Shown here piece after piece: positions 1 through 10,292 of a DNA stretch of 64,000 nucleotides. The DNA lies in contig NC_088295.1 in the NCBI RefSeq assembly GCF_032854445.1, positions 37,375,385 to 37,439,384 of the forward strand. The letters are read 5' to 3'. A program made the position numbers and the translations under genes. How positions within the stretch are numbered: the stretch's first letter is position 1; each line of letters opens with the position of its first letter. The notes under the pieces are model-generated. The model searched no databases. It worked only from the letters and a program-made list of their open reading frames with translations, and had not been told where the DNA came from. Source of the stretch: Liolophura sinensis (taxonomy: Eukaryota; Mollusca; Polyplacophora; Chitonida; Chitonidae).

Positions 1-491
1 GCCGATACAACAGTGTGATCTCAGGTAAATCCATGTTGATTACATGATTACTGATCGCAAATTAACTGTCATGGTAATTACTATTTATTTGACAAACGAG
101 TGGAGTTATTCTTGGAGTTAGTCGATAGACATATGCTTAGGAAGTTTAATTAAATCTTTATTGTCGTGGGACTCTATATGCTACAGTGTTTTATATGCAA
201 GATTGTCAAGTGTAAATTTCCGAAAGGTCTATACGTCATTACCTGTGATCAGATCGGATAAGGTAGGGAAATTGGCATACACGTATATACAGTTCTTGAA
301 ATGTATATTAGAGTAATAATCTTCCGAGATATTTCAGCGCAAAGTTGTGCAATTGTTAGGCAGTTCCAATGCAGCTGTTACCAGCCCATGGTTATCAGCC
401 ACCATCCCCCGGACGGAATGTGTACCGCTATATTAAAATGACTAATATGCTATGGACCAGTCATTACAACAGGGAAGTCGAAGGTAGCAAA

Positions 492-738
492 ATGAGTGGA
501 GCAAAAACTTCCATCTTACTGGTACTTCTGGTTTACCAGTGTCCAACTGTCATGCTTGGGCGAGACTGTACTTGGTTATATGAGGATGTCAGGGCCGGAC
601 AGGAATTTTATCCCACACCATGTGTACGCTGCAATTGCTCAGAGACGGGGATGGTCACGTGTACTTCACTATGCGAGCTGCCAACATGTGTTGATCAAAT
701 AACAAGAGAAGGAGAGTGTTGTCCAATCTGTCCCAATG
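492..738 (+). CDS. VWC-domain secreted protein, exon 1 (signal peptide and first VWC)
   Basis: First coding exon of a three-exon gene (492-738, 1064-1381, 1976-2103) encoding 230 aa. I chose the ATG at 492: it has A at -3 and is followed by a typical signal peptide (MSGAKTSILLVLLVYQC, cut probably near MLG-RDC). An in-frame open stretch reaches back to 369, but those residues do not look like a signal sequence. Residues about 25-82 form a VWC module: a CxxC pair in FYPTPCVRCNC, then CTSLC, CVD and the closing GECCPICPNG. The exon ends in phase 1 at AATG|GTAAGA. VWC proteins act outside the cell and many bind BMP/TGF-beta ligands, but no ligand can be read from this sequence. The module is clear; the function is not. 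Confidence 0.85.
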
Positions 739-1063
739 GTAAGACTATAGTGCATTAACCCATAGTTTCTTCTTCGAATATAAGCAATATTTTATTTAAA
801 AATTATTGAAAATGCAGGAAATGTTAATGGCAATTTTAGCAATTACATGTTATTCCTTTAATTTAAATGATCAATGTTCGTTGGTTTTTAATAACATCCA
901 TAAGTTGTCCCATTTGATTTAGACCTGGTACAAACAAGACTGATAAAGGTTTTCTATCACACTGCTAACAGCTCGTGTTGAAGAAAAGGTCCCTGTTGGG
1001 GAGACCAGTCATATCCACCCATTGTTGTCAGCAGACACTTTTATATTCTCTGTTAAATTCCAG
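739..1063 (+). other. Intron 1 of the VWC gene
   Basis: A 325-nt intron with GTAAGA donor and TTCCAG acceptor. I see no repeats or other features inside. Confidence 0.8.
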
Positions 1064-1381
1064 GCCCTAATTGCTATGTGGGAGATAAAATAATTCCTGC
1101 TGGAAAAGCTGTTAAGATAGACCGCAAGGTGTGTAGGTGCCCAGACCCTTGGCCTGGTGACGGATATTTGCATACGATAGCCGATTGTCGGCCAGACGGT
1201 TGTTTCTATGAGAATGGTTCATTCTATCGCTCTGGAGAACACTTCGAACCGTCACCGTGTAAGTTTTGTACTTGTCCGCTAGAAGGAGGGGAGGTTATAT
1301 GTTACGAGACCACTTCCTGTTTCGAACCATGTGTGGACGGTGTAACGCATCCAGATAAGTGCTGTCCCTCATGCCCCAATG
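1064..1381 (+). CDS. VWC-domain secreted protein, exon 2 (cysteine module and second VWC)
   Basis: The exon follows an acceptor ending TTCCAG and ends at AATG|GTAAGG. It is 318 nt, phase 1 to phase 1, so it could be gained or lost without a frame change. It first encodes a short cysteine module (NCYVGDKIIP...VCRCPDPW...DC), then a full second VWC beginning CFYENGSFYRSGEHFEPSPC, continuing CKFCTC and closing PDKCCPSCPNG. One possible N-glycosylation site (NGS) lies in the second VWC. The closing PxCPNG at the splice point repeats that of exon 1, so the two VWC modules probably arose by exon duplication. The reading frame is intact and the splice phases agree with exons 1 and 3, so the gene looks functional. 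Confidence 0.85.
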
Positions 1382-1975
1382 GTAAGGTGTATTTTGATTC
1401 ATTCGTGTTTAAATCCGTTTAGCTCAAGAACATTTCGCTAATACGACCATCCACAAGAGTTTGATTCTATGAGCGTTATAGCAGGATATAGACTGCCAGT
1501 TTTATTCGTGGCACAACGTAGACTATTTTCAATGTTATTTTCATTCCTCGTAAATATGTAATCCCCTTGTAAGTAAACCGTTGAAAATCACTTAAATATC
1601 CAATGTCAAGGTATCATACTGGCAGAAACTCCCGTACTTCTGATGGCACTATCCAATATATACCCTTCAACATTCGATTGGAAAATTGAAATTTTCACTA
1701 ACGACACCTCAGTGACGACAAAGTGATAGTTGGGAAATGGTCTCATGCATTATTGGTGAGATACGTTCTCTTGTCAGTTTACACGTACACACACTTAATT
1801 AACTGTACTGGACTACATGACCGTTACTATTTTCCTTCAAATATATCAACGGATTGCATACACTGCATAACGTTCCAGCATCGGACTTAACCACCTGAGC
1901 TGAAAACTACATATGCGAACTATACCTTGTTTAATCTAAACCTTTCCACCTAAATCTTTGATTTATTCTTTTTAG
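1382..1975 (+). other. Intron 2 of the VWC gene
   Basis: A 594-nt intron with GTAAGG donor and a T-rich acceptor ending TTTTTAG. I see no other feature inside. Confidence 0.8.
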
Positions 1976-2103
1976 GTTACAACTGCTATTACGGCGATGA
2001 GATTGTCCCAGGTCTACCTGGTGACAAGTTTGAGCGGGATGGTAAGACTTGCCAGTGTCCGAAAAAGTTCTGGCAGTCGTCACAAGCCGAGTGCGTTGAT
2101 TAA
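1976..2103 (+). CDS. VWC-domain secreted protein, exon 3 (terminal cysteine module)
   Basis: The last exon starts after the acceptor TTTTTAG, continues in phase 1, and ends at TAA 2101-2103. It encodes about 42 residues: YNCYYGDEIVP, then KFERDGKTCQCPKKFW and AECVD at the end. This is a second copy of the short cysteine module that opens exon 2; both share CYxGDxIxP, then K-x-CxCP and an aromatic residue. The whole protein is therefore signal, VWC, module, VWC, module. No ORF search requiring an ATG would find this exon; it was found by splice phase and by its resemblance to exon 2. A homologous terminal exon survives at 9016-9095. Confidence 0.82.
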
Positions 2104-2463
2104 CCAATATTACCTGCAAGAGCAAAGAAATAGTAAACAATCTGTTCTTGGAAAAACCGATTTCCCTTCTTGCCCAATCTTTTCAGACAGGTCTTGGGCC
2201 ATTTTCATAAATCGCAAGTTGTATTTCTCGTAAACTGTGTCGGAAAACACGTTGTCATAAGACGAAGTAATACGAACAATGTTACGCAAGATCCATTATG
2301 ATAATATGGGCCCTTGTGTGTATGTGGGGTTTTGCTGATGCAAAGGGTATACAGAAGAATACCAAAGAAAGCAAAACCTGTTCTGAATTTTCTGTCGTAC
2401 GTCTTATAGTACCAAAAACGAATAAGTAGATGAGCTGATTACAGTAGTGTTTGGCAGTTGACA

Positions 2464-2469
2464 AATAAA
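2464..2469 (+). terminator. Possible polyadenylation signal of the VWC gene
   Basis: This is the first AATAAA after the stop codon at 2103, which would give a 3' UTR of roughly 370 nt. It rests on the hexamer alone, which is common by chance in AT-rich DNA. Confidence 0.25.
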
Positions 2470-3288
2470 CTTAAACAGTTCATACTTGACATATATACGT
2501 CGCAAGGTCTACAATTTTGTGCCATCAAATATCTGCTATTTATTGTCGCAGATTTTCTTCCATCGGTGGCCTTTGCGGAATTGATAATTCACCTACAAAA
2601 TGAGTTCTTACTAGATAATAAAAATAAACAAAGGTGGTACACTGGCTGCAGATCCATGATCTGGTGTCCCGGATTTCCTTCCTTCGGTCATTTTTACAGA
2701 AAAGCCAATTAAACTGCCAACTGAGTATCAGTTGCTAACTGCAAATGAATAGTCCTACATGTAAGAAAACGTACACCATCAGAACGTCCACAATCTGGTG
2801 CAACGGCTTTCTTTCCATAATCTGATGGCGCTTACCAAATTACTGCACGTGGGTGACATACTACATGACTAACACGTATAGAAGATCCACATTTAGGTAT
2901 CAAAGATCATCTTCCTTCGTCTGTTGGCCATCGTGGAAGTGCTAGTTGGAAATAGACACATGTAAAAAATGTGGCATCAAAGCTGCTTAATGACGTGCTG
3001 AAGGGTGAAGAGATACAGACAGTTCATATTTTGGTATAGGAACACCGTATCACAGTGGCTATCAGTCGGCAGTGTTCAGAGTTCATACCTATTACCAGCA
3101 TGCGCCGTCAAAAGGTCTGCAATCCAGCCCCCGAATAAAGATTTTTCTCAGGCGTTAGGTGGGTACGGGGGTATATATACAATGTATTTTTATATAAAAA
3201 AATTTAACCTTATTTTATCTAAACATAAATGCAGATTGGGGTTTTATTGGGGCTACTCTTTACCCACAGAGAATTTGATTAACTTGGA
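2470..3288. other. Intergenic stretch without a recognisable gene
   Basis: Short open frames here (for example 2458-2712) lack composition or motifs suggesting a protein. The sequence looks like old, unclassified repeat. Confidence 0.4.
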
Positions 3289-3419
3289 TCATCCCTGTTT
3301 ATAGCCCACACGTGGAATGCAACAATTTAAGCATAAAATGGGTCTATCATCAAAGACCACATAAAAAATAAAACATATGCCAAACGATTGAGAATTTTGT
3401 TTTTTGTATTTGAATCCAT

Positions 3420-3620
3420 GCGTCGAAACAGACATTCGTATACCAGCCGTCAGCCAGTAAGGGCGTCCCAGCTCAATAATCACAAGGCCAATTCCCAAAA
3501 CGATGTATAACACAAACCACCAAAGAACTAATAAAGTACAAAACAAGTTCGAAGCAGTTTACAATTGGAAACACGCAAAGTATGTTCTCGGCGACCGAGC
3601 AAAATCAGTATTCAAATCGT
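3420..3620 (+). repeat. Fold-back repeat family, copy 1 (terminal part)
   Basis: It contains GAAACAGACATTCGTATACC, then CAATAATCACAAGGCCAATTC and a block ending in GCGACCGAGCAAAATCAGTA. The same ordered words occur at 13060-13290, and in reverse at 13650-13760, 21380-21480 and 31021-31130. See the entry at 12800-13760 for the family. Confidence 0.6.
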
Positions 3621-4239
3621 ATACCGAATCGAATATGCGGAAATGACATCATCGATGAACATACTAGGAACGTGAGGTTAGGAAGATCATCACCGGTGTT
3701 AGAATGTAACACCAATTCGGGCTCTCTAACTCCAGACAATGTTGTTTTTGACAACAGGCTACTTCATTTCCAGACGGACCTTTGGAGCCTTAGGAAAGTG
3801 TGGTTTCCTTTTATGGCCCATATGAAAGCTGAGAAGATTGGGTTAGACAAAAGCCCCACAGGACAAAGTCCCGCGAGAAAAAAAACAAACAAACGAAAGA
3901 AACCCGGCGGCCGATCGATTAGTATTAAGAGCATATGGTGAATGTCATACGTGTGGGAAAACTCGAAGCCTTCTACCTAATATAATCTTTTATATTTTAA
4001 TATATGTTTGAAATCAATAGAAGCCCTTCTACTTCGTTCAAGCTCCATGGATCTTTTTGGACGACATCGACTTTTTGCTGGACAAGAGAACGGAAGGAGC
4101 TATTATCTCTCAATGGTATACAGAGTGCTCGACCTCCATTCCTGGTTATCCGAAACCTACAATTAGGGTAAACAACTGCTGTTTTGCAGAGCAGAGGTCA
4201 TATATCAGTTGTCTCTACCCAGGAAATATATTTTACATG

Positions 4240-6650
4240 CTATAGCCTAACACCTCTATGAAAATGGCTGGTTTCAAATAATTGTAGCAGGAATGGTTTA
4301 TCTACAAACAACAAAGGAAGTGGTATGTTTTTAAATCCATATTTCTGCCAAAGTCTGTTAAAGGTCAGGGAGGACGTGTAAACCTGTGGGATTTTAGCGG
4401 TGAAAGTAAACCACCACTTTAGTTGAACTAAGGGGACCCCAGAGAGCAACAAAACACATGTTGTCAGTCGAGGAAATTTTTCAGTGATTTTCTTTCGGCT
4501 GTCCAAAAAAAAAAAAAACAAAAAAACAAAAAAAGTCCAAAATCATTTTTTGGCCACCATTATCTCCATCCAACAAAAATGAATAGAGTCCGTACGTCAA
4601 CTCGCCGACAAGAACATCTCTCAGACCGACGTTATTTTTTACATTTTCATTGAAAAGGGGAGAACTCCTTGTGGTGCTGGTAGGTATGTACTCTAGAACT
4701 GTGCCCACAAATCACCAACATCCATCTCCACCCAGTTTCTAGCCATACTTTTCTGTAGACTGGATCTCTGGACATGCAACTATTGTTCCTCAATGTAGTT
4801 GGAATAGGTTGACCTTTCCCTGAGTTTGCTCACTTCTTCTCAATAAACACCCACCGCTCAAGATTATCTGCATCTGACTTGGAACTTTCAGACGAACTCC
4901 TGGATTGAGGCATTTGCTGAGCTATCATTAGTTAATCGCAAGAGTGCATCATGAGCTTTCATCAGCGCTGTCCATGTAGTGTTTATCGCTATAGGTTACC
5001 TTGCGGCTTTCTTCCCAGCACAACAAGATGCCATTCCAGTGCCGTTTTGTATGTTCCAATTGATTCTGTCCCACATAGCCCGTAATCTCCATCTTTCATC
5101 TTCATAAGTGATGCCTTAATTATATATATCTGTCTTCAGCATGACTGGCAAAACCACAGCAGCTACGACGGTGTGATATCTGGCTACATGTAACTGGTAA
5201 AATAAGGCCTCTTGTCCCCTGTCACCTGCTACGAGTTGCCTCCAAGCGACGTTGCGAAATATCGTGCAGATCGAAATTGGCCAGTACTCCACCCATGCGG
5301 TTGTTTTTCTCTTCAGTAAACAGTAAAACCCACAATGAGGTGATGTAGAGTAGTGATACTCATGTCTCGTCTTTGTACTGTCGAATTGGTTTAATATTTA
5401 GAATGCTAGTGAAGCAAAATGACCCAGAAGCCTCTCATCAATGCGCTCGCTGTGAGTCCATGTCTAGCTCATGTCCATGCTGGCTTCCTCTTCGGCAATG
5501 CGTGGAAAGGTCTTTGAGTAGCCTGCGGATGGTTGTGAGTTTCCACCGAGCTCTGCCCGGTTTCCTCCCACCATAACGCAGCCTTCTAAGTGAAATATTC
5601 TTGAGTAAGGCCTAAAACACCAATGTACATGGTGGATCAGACACGCATTCAAAGTCTAACCCGCCATCTCATCAGCTTCCCCAGAAATACGGGCATCCCG
5701 CGGAGCAATAAGGGACTACATATCACGGTATGAGCACTTGGACTCAACGTGCGGGTTGAAATCATCCAGTGGATGATCTGCTTATTATTATTCGCCACTC
5801 AGTTTCGTTGTCGGATCTCTACAAATGGTGTACAAATGTCTGGCTTAACGCTAAAATAAACTGTGCTTCAGTCACGACAAGTCACCGAGGCATACTGTAA
5901 TGATGTGTGCATAATATAACCTGCTGCAGGCAAGAAGTACTTGACAAACTCATCGTTGGAGTAAAACTATAATTTACTCATATAAAGCACTTAAGACATG
6001 TTTGTCAGAGGTTTTTAATAGCTTTCTAACAGCCCTAGATACTGTTCTATGCACAGTGGAAGATTTCCATGATTCACAACTTCAGCAATGGGGTGATCTC
6101 GTGGTTGATCATCAGGCACATCAGCTGCTATTAGGCAATAATCATGCCACAATGGTTCGCCCCAAAGGCCATTTGAAGTATTTGAGAGGCCAAATTTTTC
6201 TGCAAGATGTTGTACATGGAAGCTGTTTTTTTTTAGTAGAGCACTTTCCTACAATGGAATGTCGGGCATTTCATTCCTTGTAAGTTAGATGGTTGCTTTG
6301 TTTAACTCTAGTTTTGCATGTTTATCTCCACGACGACATCACAGGTAGATAGCCAATGTAGGGCATGTACTAAGAAGAGGTGTGTTTCCCACCTGGCGTA
6401 TCTTTGGCAAAGTCAACATTGTCAACTGCAAGGAAGATACACCTGTCTTGAATGATATCAGGAAGTAGATAACTGCTTTTCATTCTTCAGTATAGGCTGT
6501 AATGCATTCCTGCATGGCTATCTGTTATTCTTCTCGTAGAGCTTTGGTGAGCATGCTCAAGTAGTACAAGATCTTGGACAATGTTCTTGCTTCTTAGGGC
6601 ATGATGAATGGCCAAGCCAAAGCCATAATACACATTCAAAGCTTATTTTT
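4240..6650 (-). pseudogene. Decayed autonomous mobile element, minus-strand coding traces
   Basis: Reading the minus strand from 6640 down gives protein-like stretches in changing frames. They are VYYGFGLAIHHALRSKNIV and a line with FLAVDNVDFAKDTPGGKHT (about 6640-6300), then HLAEKFGLSNTSNGLWGEP and HPIAEVVNHGNLP (about 6230-6010). Below the SINE come HWNGILLCWEESRKVTYSD, KAHDALLRLTNDSSANASI, SKSDADNLERWVFIEKK and VLVGELTYGLYSFLLDGDN (about 5090-4560). Stops and frameshifts separate them. The composition is coding-like, and the phrase DNVDF-x-DTPGGKHT resembles a class of transposon-borne ORFs common in marine invertebrates that I cannot name securely. A SINE sits inside at 5400-5624. I infer a dead mobile element; a decayed host gene is the alternative. 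Confidence 0.5.
5400..5624 (+). mobile_element. SINE-1 copy (tRNA-derived), 5' truncated
   Basis: It runs from a decayed tRNA-like head (GACCCAGAAGCCTCTCATC, then GTGAGTCCA in the B-box position) through the body CCCGGTTTCCTCCCACCATAA to GAAATATTCTTGAG and AACACCAAT. It lacks the AATAAA-rich tail. It lies within the decayed element at 4240-6650. Confidence 0.8.
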
Positions 6651-6789
6651 TTCTTTTATATGGTTAGGCTATACACGAATATATTCTTCTGGTATATCTT
6701 CAGAAAAACCAAAGAGTTACATTTGTCATATATTTATTTAATTGATTGGTGCATAACTGCGTGCTCAAGAAATTTCACTCTACAGTGTC

Positions 6790-6791
<2 letters not shown>

Positions 6792-6846
<55 letters not shown>
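6792..6846. repeat. (CA)n microsatellite
   Basis: About 27 uninterrupted CA units. The His-Thr open frames across it are artefacts of the repeat. Confidence 0.97.
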
Positions 6847-6849
<3 letters not shown>

Positions 6850-7252
6850 AGAAAAGGATATTTCAGTTTTTATGACCAAGACATGGTTTCAGTGCATGTT
6901 TGCAGCATGCTTGCCATATAACAGAAAAAGAAGAGTAACACAGCCTGACAAGCGTGTCAGTGGCTGTCACTTACAGCTATAGTCAGCTTCGCTTCTTGAG
7001 GTGCACAGTTTTTGGCACTGTAGCCAATTCCCCGCCTTACTATACCAGGTTCTTTACTATCGTGATAGTCTCTTTAATACAATGTTTGTTTGTGTGCATA
7101 TTTTCTGGTGTGAACTGTGCTGACGTCATAACTTAATCTGCCATCTCTGATTATGTAGGCATCTTGGCTTGCACATGCGGTTGTTCAATTATAAAGATCA
7201 GACCGGTGTTAGAATGTAAAATAAGGAAGGTCCGCACGGCGATTTTCCAGCT

Positions 7253-7528
7253 GTTACAAGCCATTCCTCTGATGTATCATGACATCCACCACTGCAAGAT
7301 GAGTATATTAAAATGACTGATATACTTTCGAGTTATTACATCGAAGAGAGTTGGTGGAGGCAGAATTATGGGAGTGAAGGTTTTGCTGCTGTTAGTACTT
7401 CCGGCTCGTCAAGCGAGAGTGATCCAAACAACAACTCCTTCACCGTGTTATAGGAAAGATGAACTCTATCCCCCAGGGGACTTCTACCCCGTCACCGTGT
7501 GAGTGATGTCACTGTCCGCCAGACGGAT
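7253..7528 (+). pseudogene. VWC-protein paralogue, exon 1, 5' part (broken)
   Basis: The 5' flank from 7253 resembles that of the gene at 492 (CAGCTGTTAC..., then ATATTAAAATGACT). The ATG at 7368 opens a signal-like segment (MGVKVLLLLVLPARQA), followed by PSPCYRKDELYPPGDFYP, which matches the start of the first VWC in the intact gene. After DFYP one extra base shifts the frame to a TGA at 7500-7502. In the shifted frame the module continues SPCE-stop-CHCPPDG, so a second TGA falls at 7504-7506. The homology stops at the border of an inserted SINE at about 7529. Two independent lesions plus an insertion indicate loss of function, at least for this exon. Confidence 0.7.
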
Positions 7529-7863
7529 GAGTGAGTGGGTGCTTGGGGTTTAACGTCCTTCTTAACAATTTTTCAGTCATATGACGACGAAGGAATCCTC
7601 AGAGTGCATGTAATGTGCCTCCTTGTTGCAGGACGGATTTCCGCCGCTCTTTTATCTAGTGCCGCTTCACTGAGACGCCTTACCTGAGACGCCTGGCAAG
7701 TAAGCCGCCCAACCAGTCGTTGCACTATCCCCTATACGTTGAACGTCACGCGAGGAAGTTACAACTTCCTGTTTTAAGGTCCTTTGTGTGATTCGACTCA
7801 GGATTGACCCTGGATCTACCGCTCCCGAGGTGAGAGATGTTCTGTTTAATTGGTGGCTGTGCC
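7529..7863 (-). mobile_element. SINE-2 copy inserted into the VWC paralogue
   Basis: It begins GTGAGTGGGTGCTTGGGGTT on the plus strand and contains TTTTTCAGTCATATGACGACG and CTGGATCTACCGCTCCCGAG. Read on the minus strand, the 3' side of this family is a tRNA-like head. The A box (TAGCACAGTTGG) is well kept in the copy at 39881-39892 and decayed here. The element splits the VWC-coding sequence between CPPDG and the downstream VPCMYIHPV. I could not identify target-site duplications. Confidence 0.75.
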
Positions 7864-7927
7864 GTGCCCTGCATGTATATACACCCAGTATTGGAACCAG
7901 ATCAGTGCTATCCCACGTGTTCCTATG
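7864..7927 (+). pseudogene. VWC-protein paralogue, exon 1, 3' part
   Basis: Immediately past the SINE the sequence translates as VPCMYIHPVLEPDQCYPTCS followed by Y and the split G codon, ending at TATG|GTAAGA. This matches the end of the VWC modules in the intact gene (PDKCCPSCPNG|GTAAGG) in residue spacing, splice site and phase. One cysteine of the CC pair is replaced by Y. The match shows that the SINE landed within the exon and not beside it. Confidence 0.65.
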
Positions 7928-8396
7928 GTAAGATCTAATTATCACCCTTCCAAAGGTATTATACGTTATTTGTTTATACCGGCATTTGTTTTGCTTGTCT
8001 GTCTGTCGTCTACCTGTCTGTTAATACGTTTACTGCAAAACGTAAAATTTTGCATGAAATTTTGTCAACATTGCTTGGTCTTGAACTACTTACCAAAACT
8101 AATGCTTTTTGGACGCGATCAGTAGAAGTGATTATTCATTTGACTGTAACAGGAAAACCTGCATATTTAGCTCAGGTGGAGTGTCTTCTGGTTTTTACTG
8201 AATGATTCTTTGATTGATTTATTACCTGTGGCAAAGAGATCATGTGTTTGCGGTTTTTACTTGTTGGTCTGTTTAAATATCAGCAAATGGTTAACAAAAC
8301 AGCACAATACTGTAAATTTACGAAACAGAAGTGTAAAACTTGATCGAAGCACCCATAAAAGTTATATGACCATAAAAGAGATGGTCGCTTACTAAT

Positions 8397-8437
8397 AACC
8401 CGCCAAAAATGGACATTTTAAACATTTTTGGCGGGTT
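8397..8437. repeat. Perfect 15-bp inverted repeat (hairpin)
   Basis: AACCCGCCAAAAATG at 8397-8411 and its exact reverse complement at 8423-8437 flank an 11-nt loop. It lies inside the intron of the VWC paralogue (7928-9015). Each arm contains TTTTTGGCGGG, which resembles an E2F-type site, so it could be a pair of opposed binding sites, a hairpin, or the centre of a small fold-back element. Confidence 0.85.
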
Positions 8438-9015
8438 CAAACAATCAAACAATTTTATGTTCAAACCAGCACACTGTTCTTAATTTACACTATGCAGATC
8501 AATGTTAACCAGAAAAGTATTTTTACTGAAACTTTTAAGTGTGTATTTCTGTGTGTATAGATGCTGCCAAATTTTCGTTTGGTTAACGTAGATCTTCGTA
8601 TATAAAACATAAACTTTATTATGTGATCAGTTTTGTCATATTTTGGCTAGTTTGAAATCCATAATTCTGCCATACTCTGTCAGGCATCCTTCATAGTACT
8701 GTGAAATAACGAAGTCACTGTGGAGAACAGGTTACACCTCTAGGAAGAGTTCGAATCTTTGTGGTTGTCTTTCCTTTCTTTTGAAGCATACTATTGTCTG
8801 AGTAAAGATATAGGCCGTTACTAAATAAGTGTTATCTTGAATTAGAGTGGATAATTGTTAAGGTATGGTATTACGTAACGTGTGACAACTAATAGCGAAA
8901 TCATGCCGGAATCCTTGTCGAGAGCACATGTGGTGGCCTATCTATCATTAATATTAACATGCGGAGCGTAACTATAAGGCTGAAAGTTGTATATTTTTTT
9001 GTGATTGGTGCACAG

Positions 9016-9095
9016 CTCAAGAACGGGACGGTCAGATTTGCAAGTGTCCGGAAAATTACTGGGCAGAATGTTATCCAGAGACTGAATGCAAGTAA
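9016..9095 (+). pseudogene. VWC-protein paralogue, terminal exon (open frame)
   Basis: After the acceptor GGTGCACAG, a phase-1 exon encodes QERDGQICKCPENYWAECYP, then ETECK and TAA at 9093-9095. This is the homologue of the terminal module at 1976-2103 (FERDGKTCQCPKKFW...AEC), with the same phase and stop position. The frame is undamaged and gains a cysteine. Together with 7368-7927 and a 1088-nt intron, this gives a two-exon gene with a single VWC. Whether the exon is used by any transcript cannot be told from the sequence. Confidence 0.65.
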
Positions 9096-9290
9096 CTCCC
9101 TCGGACAACATATGTCCCAGGGAAGAAAAAAACATACAATCCTTATACTGTTCAAACAGTAAAACCTTTGGTCCTGGCCAAATCGTGTAAGATAATACTA
9201 ACGTAAAGGAGGAATTTTCTGTTAAGAAGAAGAAGAAGCAATATATAAAGAAAGCAAGAGCGAGTAACTGGACAATTTTCAATAATTCAG

Positions 9291-9296
9291 AATAAA
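9291..9296 (+). terminator. Possible polyadenylation signal of the VWC paralogue
   Basis: AATAAA about 200 nt after the stop of the terminal exon. Hexamer evidence only. Confidence 0.25.
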
Positions 9297-9299
9297 TGG

Positions 9300-9830
9300 A
9301 AAAAAAAAACTATTTGCCACTACTATATATTTCAGTGGTATCAATCAGCTGACCTGCTACAGGGTTATGCGATGTATAATACGTGTTGAGCAGGTACGCT
9401 CTTAGTTCTATGAGGAAATGTGTTTCTACTTTTTTAAAATTTTACACACAGGTCACAAATAAACTGTATTAAAATAATGAAACAGTAAGGCACTACAAAT
9501 GCATGGATATTTTTTATCTACGCTACATTACTGGCGACTTCCTTGCGGTAGATTAGGATTTTTAGACTAAAGACAAACAACTTTAGTCCAAGTAAATTTT
9601 CAGGCCTATAAAAGAATGACTTAAAATGCATGACATTGTGTTTGACTGCAGAGCTTTACAATTTGTTTTAACACGGGCTACTTAAATCCTGAGGTTAGCA
9701 ATACTCTTTCGTATATCACAAGCAGGGATATTAAAACCTTCGAAGAATTATATTTGTCACTCCAAAAATCCTGTCCAGCTTTATTTTAAACCCCATCATG
9801 GCATAACCTACAATTACAATGAAGTTTGTT
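9300..9830. other. AT-rich stretch without a recognisable gene
   Basis: No coding-like frame. A short imperfect hairpin (GACTAAAG / CTTTAGTC) lies near 9565-9595. Confidence 0.4.
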
Positions 9831-9832
9831 AC

Positions 9833-10292
9833 AGATCACATGTCTTTCGTGGAGATCACATGCCATTCACCAATATGGATTGGCATAACATGAAGATTGT
9901 TGATGACTTGCCTTTCATGGAGATCACATGCTTTTCGTGGAGATTACATGCCATTCACCAATATGGAATGGCATTACATGAAGATCGTTGGAGATCACAT
10001 GGCTTTCACGGAGATCACATGCCTTTCACGGAGATCACATGCCTTTCATGAAGATCACATACCATTCACCAATATGGAAGGGCATTACATGAAGATCATT
10101 GGAGATCACATGCCTTTCACGGAGATCACATGGCATTCACCAATATGGAATGGCCTTACATGAAGTTCGTTGGAGATCACATGCCGTTCGTGGAGATCAC
10201 ATGCCTTTCGTGGAGATCACATACCATTCATCAATATGGAATGGCATTACATGAAGTTTGTTGGAGATAGCATGCCTTTCGTGGAGATCACA
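9833..10292 (+). repeat. Tandem array around GGAGATCACATGCC (part 1)
   Basis: About 460 bp of short units of the form GGAGATCACATGCCTTTC(G/A)(T/C), mixed with a longer segment ACCAATATGGAATGGCATTAC ATGAAG. The order of the two segment types varies, so the array has a higher-order structure with diverged units. The short open frames here are repeat-derived. Confidence 0.9.

Noticed and set aside
3693-3709. 18-nt match ACCGGTGTTAGAATGTAA shared with 7202-7219
   Set aside because: The similarity does not extend convincingly on either side, so it does not show that the VWC duplication reaches this far.
4240-4708. Two minus frames as independent genes
   Set aside because: They are fragments of the same decayed element, and the poly-A tract at 4506-4535 breaks them.
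6002-6283. 93-aa plus-strand frame
   Set aside because: The opposite strand gives the protein-like reading (WGEPLWHDYCLIAADVPDD); this is its shadow.
6660-6982. Two open frames with long His-Thr runs
   Set aside because: They are translations of the (CA)n microsatellite at 6792-6846 with no coding sequence around it.
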